A DNA stretch of 64,000 bases from Calliopsis andreniformis. Taxonomy: Eukaryota; Arthropoda; Insecta; Hymenoptera; Andrenidae. Where the stretch lies: the NCBI RefSeq assembly GCF_051401765.1, contig NW_027480564.1, positions 248,001 to 312,000 of the forward strand. Reading direction: 5' to 3'. Below are positions 62,301 to 64,000 of this stretch, one piece after another; within the stretch, counting starts at the first letter, position 1, and each line of letters opens with the position of its first letter. Made by a program: the position numbers and the translations under genes. Below the pieces are notes generated by a model that saw nothing but the letters and a program-made list of their open reading frames with translations, was not told the origin of the DNA and made no database searches.

Positions 62301-64000
62301 TTGAGGATTGAGCATTGAGGATTGAAGATTGAAGACTGGGGATTGAGGATTGAAGGTTGAGAATTAAGGATTGATGATTGTGTATTGAGGATCTAGGATT
62401 GGAGATCGATTATTGAGGATTGCAGATTGAGGATTGAGGATTGAGGATTGAGGATTGAGAATTGAGGATGAGGACTGAGGGTTGAGGATTGAGGTTTGAG
62501 GAATGAGGATTGAGGGTTGAGGATTGAGGGTTGAGGATTGAGGATTGAGGATTGAGGATTGAGGATTGGGGATTGAATATTGAGTACTGAGGATTGAAGA
62601 TTGAGGATTGAGGATTGAGGATTGATGATGGAGGATGAGGGCTGATGGTTGAGGATTGAGGTTTGAGTATTGAATCCTGAGAATTCAGGATATTCTATTG
62701 AGTATTGGGAATTGAGGATTGATGGTTGAGTACTGAGGACTCAGGATTGAGGATTGAAGGTTGAGTATTGAGGATTCAGAATTGAGGTTTGAGGGCTGAG
62801 GATTGCGGATTGAAGATTGAGTATTGAGGATTGAAGGTTGAGGATTGAGGATTGAGGATTAAGGATAGAGGATGATGTCTGAGGGTTGAGGATTGAGGAT
62901 TGAGGATTGAGGATTGAGGATTGAAGATTGGATATTGAGGATTGAAGATTGAGGATCGAGGATTGAGGACTGAGGATTGAGGCTTGAAGGTTGAGTATTG
63001 AAGATTCAGGATTGAGGTTTGACGACTGAGGATTGAGGATTGAAGATTGAGTATTAGGGATTGAAGATTGAGGATTGAGGATTGAGGATTGAGGATTGAG
63101 GATTGAGGATGATGTCAGAGGTTTGAGGATTGAGGTTTGAGGACTGAGGACTGAGGATTGAAGACTGAGGGTTGAGGATGAGGGCAGAGGGTCAGGGATT
63201 GAGGTTTGACGACTGAGGATTGAGGTATGAGGATTGAGAATTGCGGATTGATGATTGAGGATTGAAGATTGAGGATTGGGTATTGAGGATAGAGGATTGA
63301 GGATGGAGGATGAGGGCTGAGGGTTGAGGATTGAGGTTTGAGTATTGAGTCCTGAGAATTCAGGATATTCTATTGAGTACTGAGAATTGAGGATCGATGG
63401 TTGAGTACTGAGGTCTGAAGATTGAGGATTGAAGGTTGAGTATTGTGGATTCAGTATTGAGGTTTGAGGGCTGAGGATTGAGGATTGAAGATTGAGTATT
63501 GAGGATTGAAGGTTGAGGATTGAGGATTGAGGATTAAGGATGGAGGATGATGTCTGAGGGTTGAGGATTGAGGTTTGAGGACTGAGGCCTTAGGATTGAG
63601 GACTGAGGATTGAGGATGAGGGCTGAGGGTCGGGGATTGAGGTTTGACGACTGAGGACTGAGGATTGAGGATTGAGAATGCAGGATTGTTGATGGAGGAT
63701 TGAAGATTGAGGATTGGGTATTGAGGGTTGAAGAGTGAGGATTGAGGATTGAGGATTGAGGATTGAGGGTTAAGGATCTAGGATTGGAGATTGATTATTG
63801 AGGATTGAATATTGGGGATTGAGGATTGAGTATTGAGGATCTAGGACTGGAGATTGATTATTGAGGATTGAAGATTGGGGATTGAGGATTGAGGATTGAG
63901 GATCTAGGATTGGAGATTGAAGATTGGGGATTGAGGATTGAGGGTTGAGGATTGAGGACGAGGACTGACGGTTGAGGATTGAGGTTTGAGGATGAGGACT
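62301..64000. repeat. Second copy of the 4,659-bp unit, running to the window edge
   Basis: This block matches 57646-59334 as described there. Differences include CTGATGG near 62645, GATAGAGG near 62865, GGATGGAGGATG near 63540 and GGCCTTAGG near 63587 (partner GGACTTAGG). From about 63991 it departs from that partner and reads GGATGAGGACT, as at about 61943. The array continues past the right edge; no boundary of the satellite is reached. Confidence 0.78.

Larger units (their letters stand above)
1..64000. repeat. Heptanucleotide satellite array (GAGGATT)n filling the window
   Basis: Every part of the window reads as head-to-tail copies of a 7-base unit, GAGGATT on the + strand, all in one orientation. 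Perfect runs of three to nine units alternate with point variants such as GAAGATT, GAGTATT, GAGGACT, GAGGGTT, GAGGTTT and GAGAATT, which recur in a fixed order. The consensus has no C, so the two strands differ strongly in composition: + is G/A/T, minus is C/T/A. No stretch longer than a few units departs from the heptamer register. The variants group into higher-order repeats described in the other entries. No gene of any kind is visible. The unit does not match a satellite I can name, so neither chromosome position nor species can be assigned. Confidence 0.98.

Noticed and set aside
1..64000. CRISPR array
   Set aside because: There are no unique spacers between repeats; the unit is 7 bp and contiguous, and there are no cas genes.
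1..64000. Telomeric repeat
   Set aside because: The unit TTGAGGA is heptameric like the plant telomere TTTAGGG but lacks the GGG core and is far too variable and hierarchically ordered. No true telomere motif run was seen.
1..64000. Cyanobacterial short tandemly repeated heptamers (STRR)
   Set aside because: Those are also 7 bp, but as far as I know they form short arrays between genes. A 64-kb array without any gene does not fit a bacterial genome.
1..64000. Purine mirror repeat forming triplex (H-DNA)
   Set aside because: The TT in every unit interrupts the purine run after five bases, so long homopurine tracts are absent.
1..64000. tRNA, rRNA or transposon remnants within the array
   Set aside because: Read through on both strands, every segment resolved into heptamer variants; no stretch longer than about four units departs from the register.

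Overview
The whole 64-kb window is one uninterrupted satellite-DNA array. Its basic unit is a heptanucleotide, GAGGATT on the + strand (TGAGGAT in another phase; AATCCTC on the minus strand). Degenerate copies run in phase from base 1 to base 64000. I found no unique sequence, protein gene, tRNA, rRNA, transposon or CRISPR array. The + strand is G/A/T-rich and almost free of C except in recurring variant units. It carries a stop (TGA) in every frame within 21 bases, while the minus strand is open by accident of the unit. Many minus-strand reading frames result, all spelling the heptapeptide register N-P-Q-S-S-I-L; the longest has 494 codons. I treat them as by-products of the repeat, not genes.

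The organism cannot be named from this sequence. An array this long, with several nested levels of higher-order repeats, is typical of eukaryotic heterochromatin (centromeric, pericentromeric, subtelomeric or sex/B/germline-restricted chromosomes). I know of no bacterial array on this scale. Having it assembled at all suggests long reads.

Layout: variant heptamers recur in a fixed order and form higher-order modules of roughly 0.67-1.1 kb. Each module usually carries one landmark with an EcoRI site inside a small hairpin. The modules are assembled into larger duplications. These include a 5,480-bp tandem duplication (copy 2 about 4147-9626, copy 1 starting before the window) with an internal 668-bp tandem repeat; a 2.5-kb block repeated at 10282-12803 and 16632-19153; and a 2,798-bp tandem pair (20521-23318 / 23319-26116). 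A mosaic of 1.3-2 kb duplications follows between 26 and 34 kb. About 3.8 kb at 34386-38220 matches 4083-7915 across 30.3 kb, and part of it recurs at 41.8-43.9 kb. A 3,232-bp tandem duplication (45778-49009 / 49010-53449) has a younger 1,061-bp tandem duplication nested in its second copy. Copies of these modules continue from 53.5 to 64 kb, including a duplication with offset about 4,659 at the right edge.

The architecture fits repeated unequal exchange or amplification at several scales. Most length differences between copies are whole numbers of heptamers. Block edges were found by reading aligned copies by eye and are good to roughly +/-20 bp unless stated otherwise; a dot plot would refine them.
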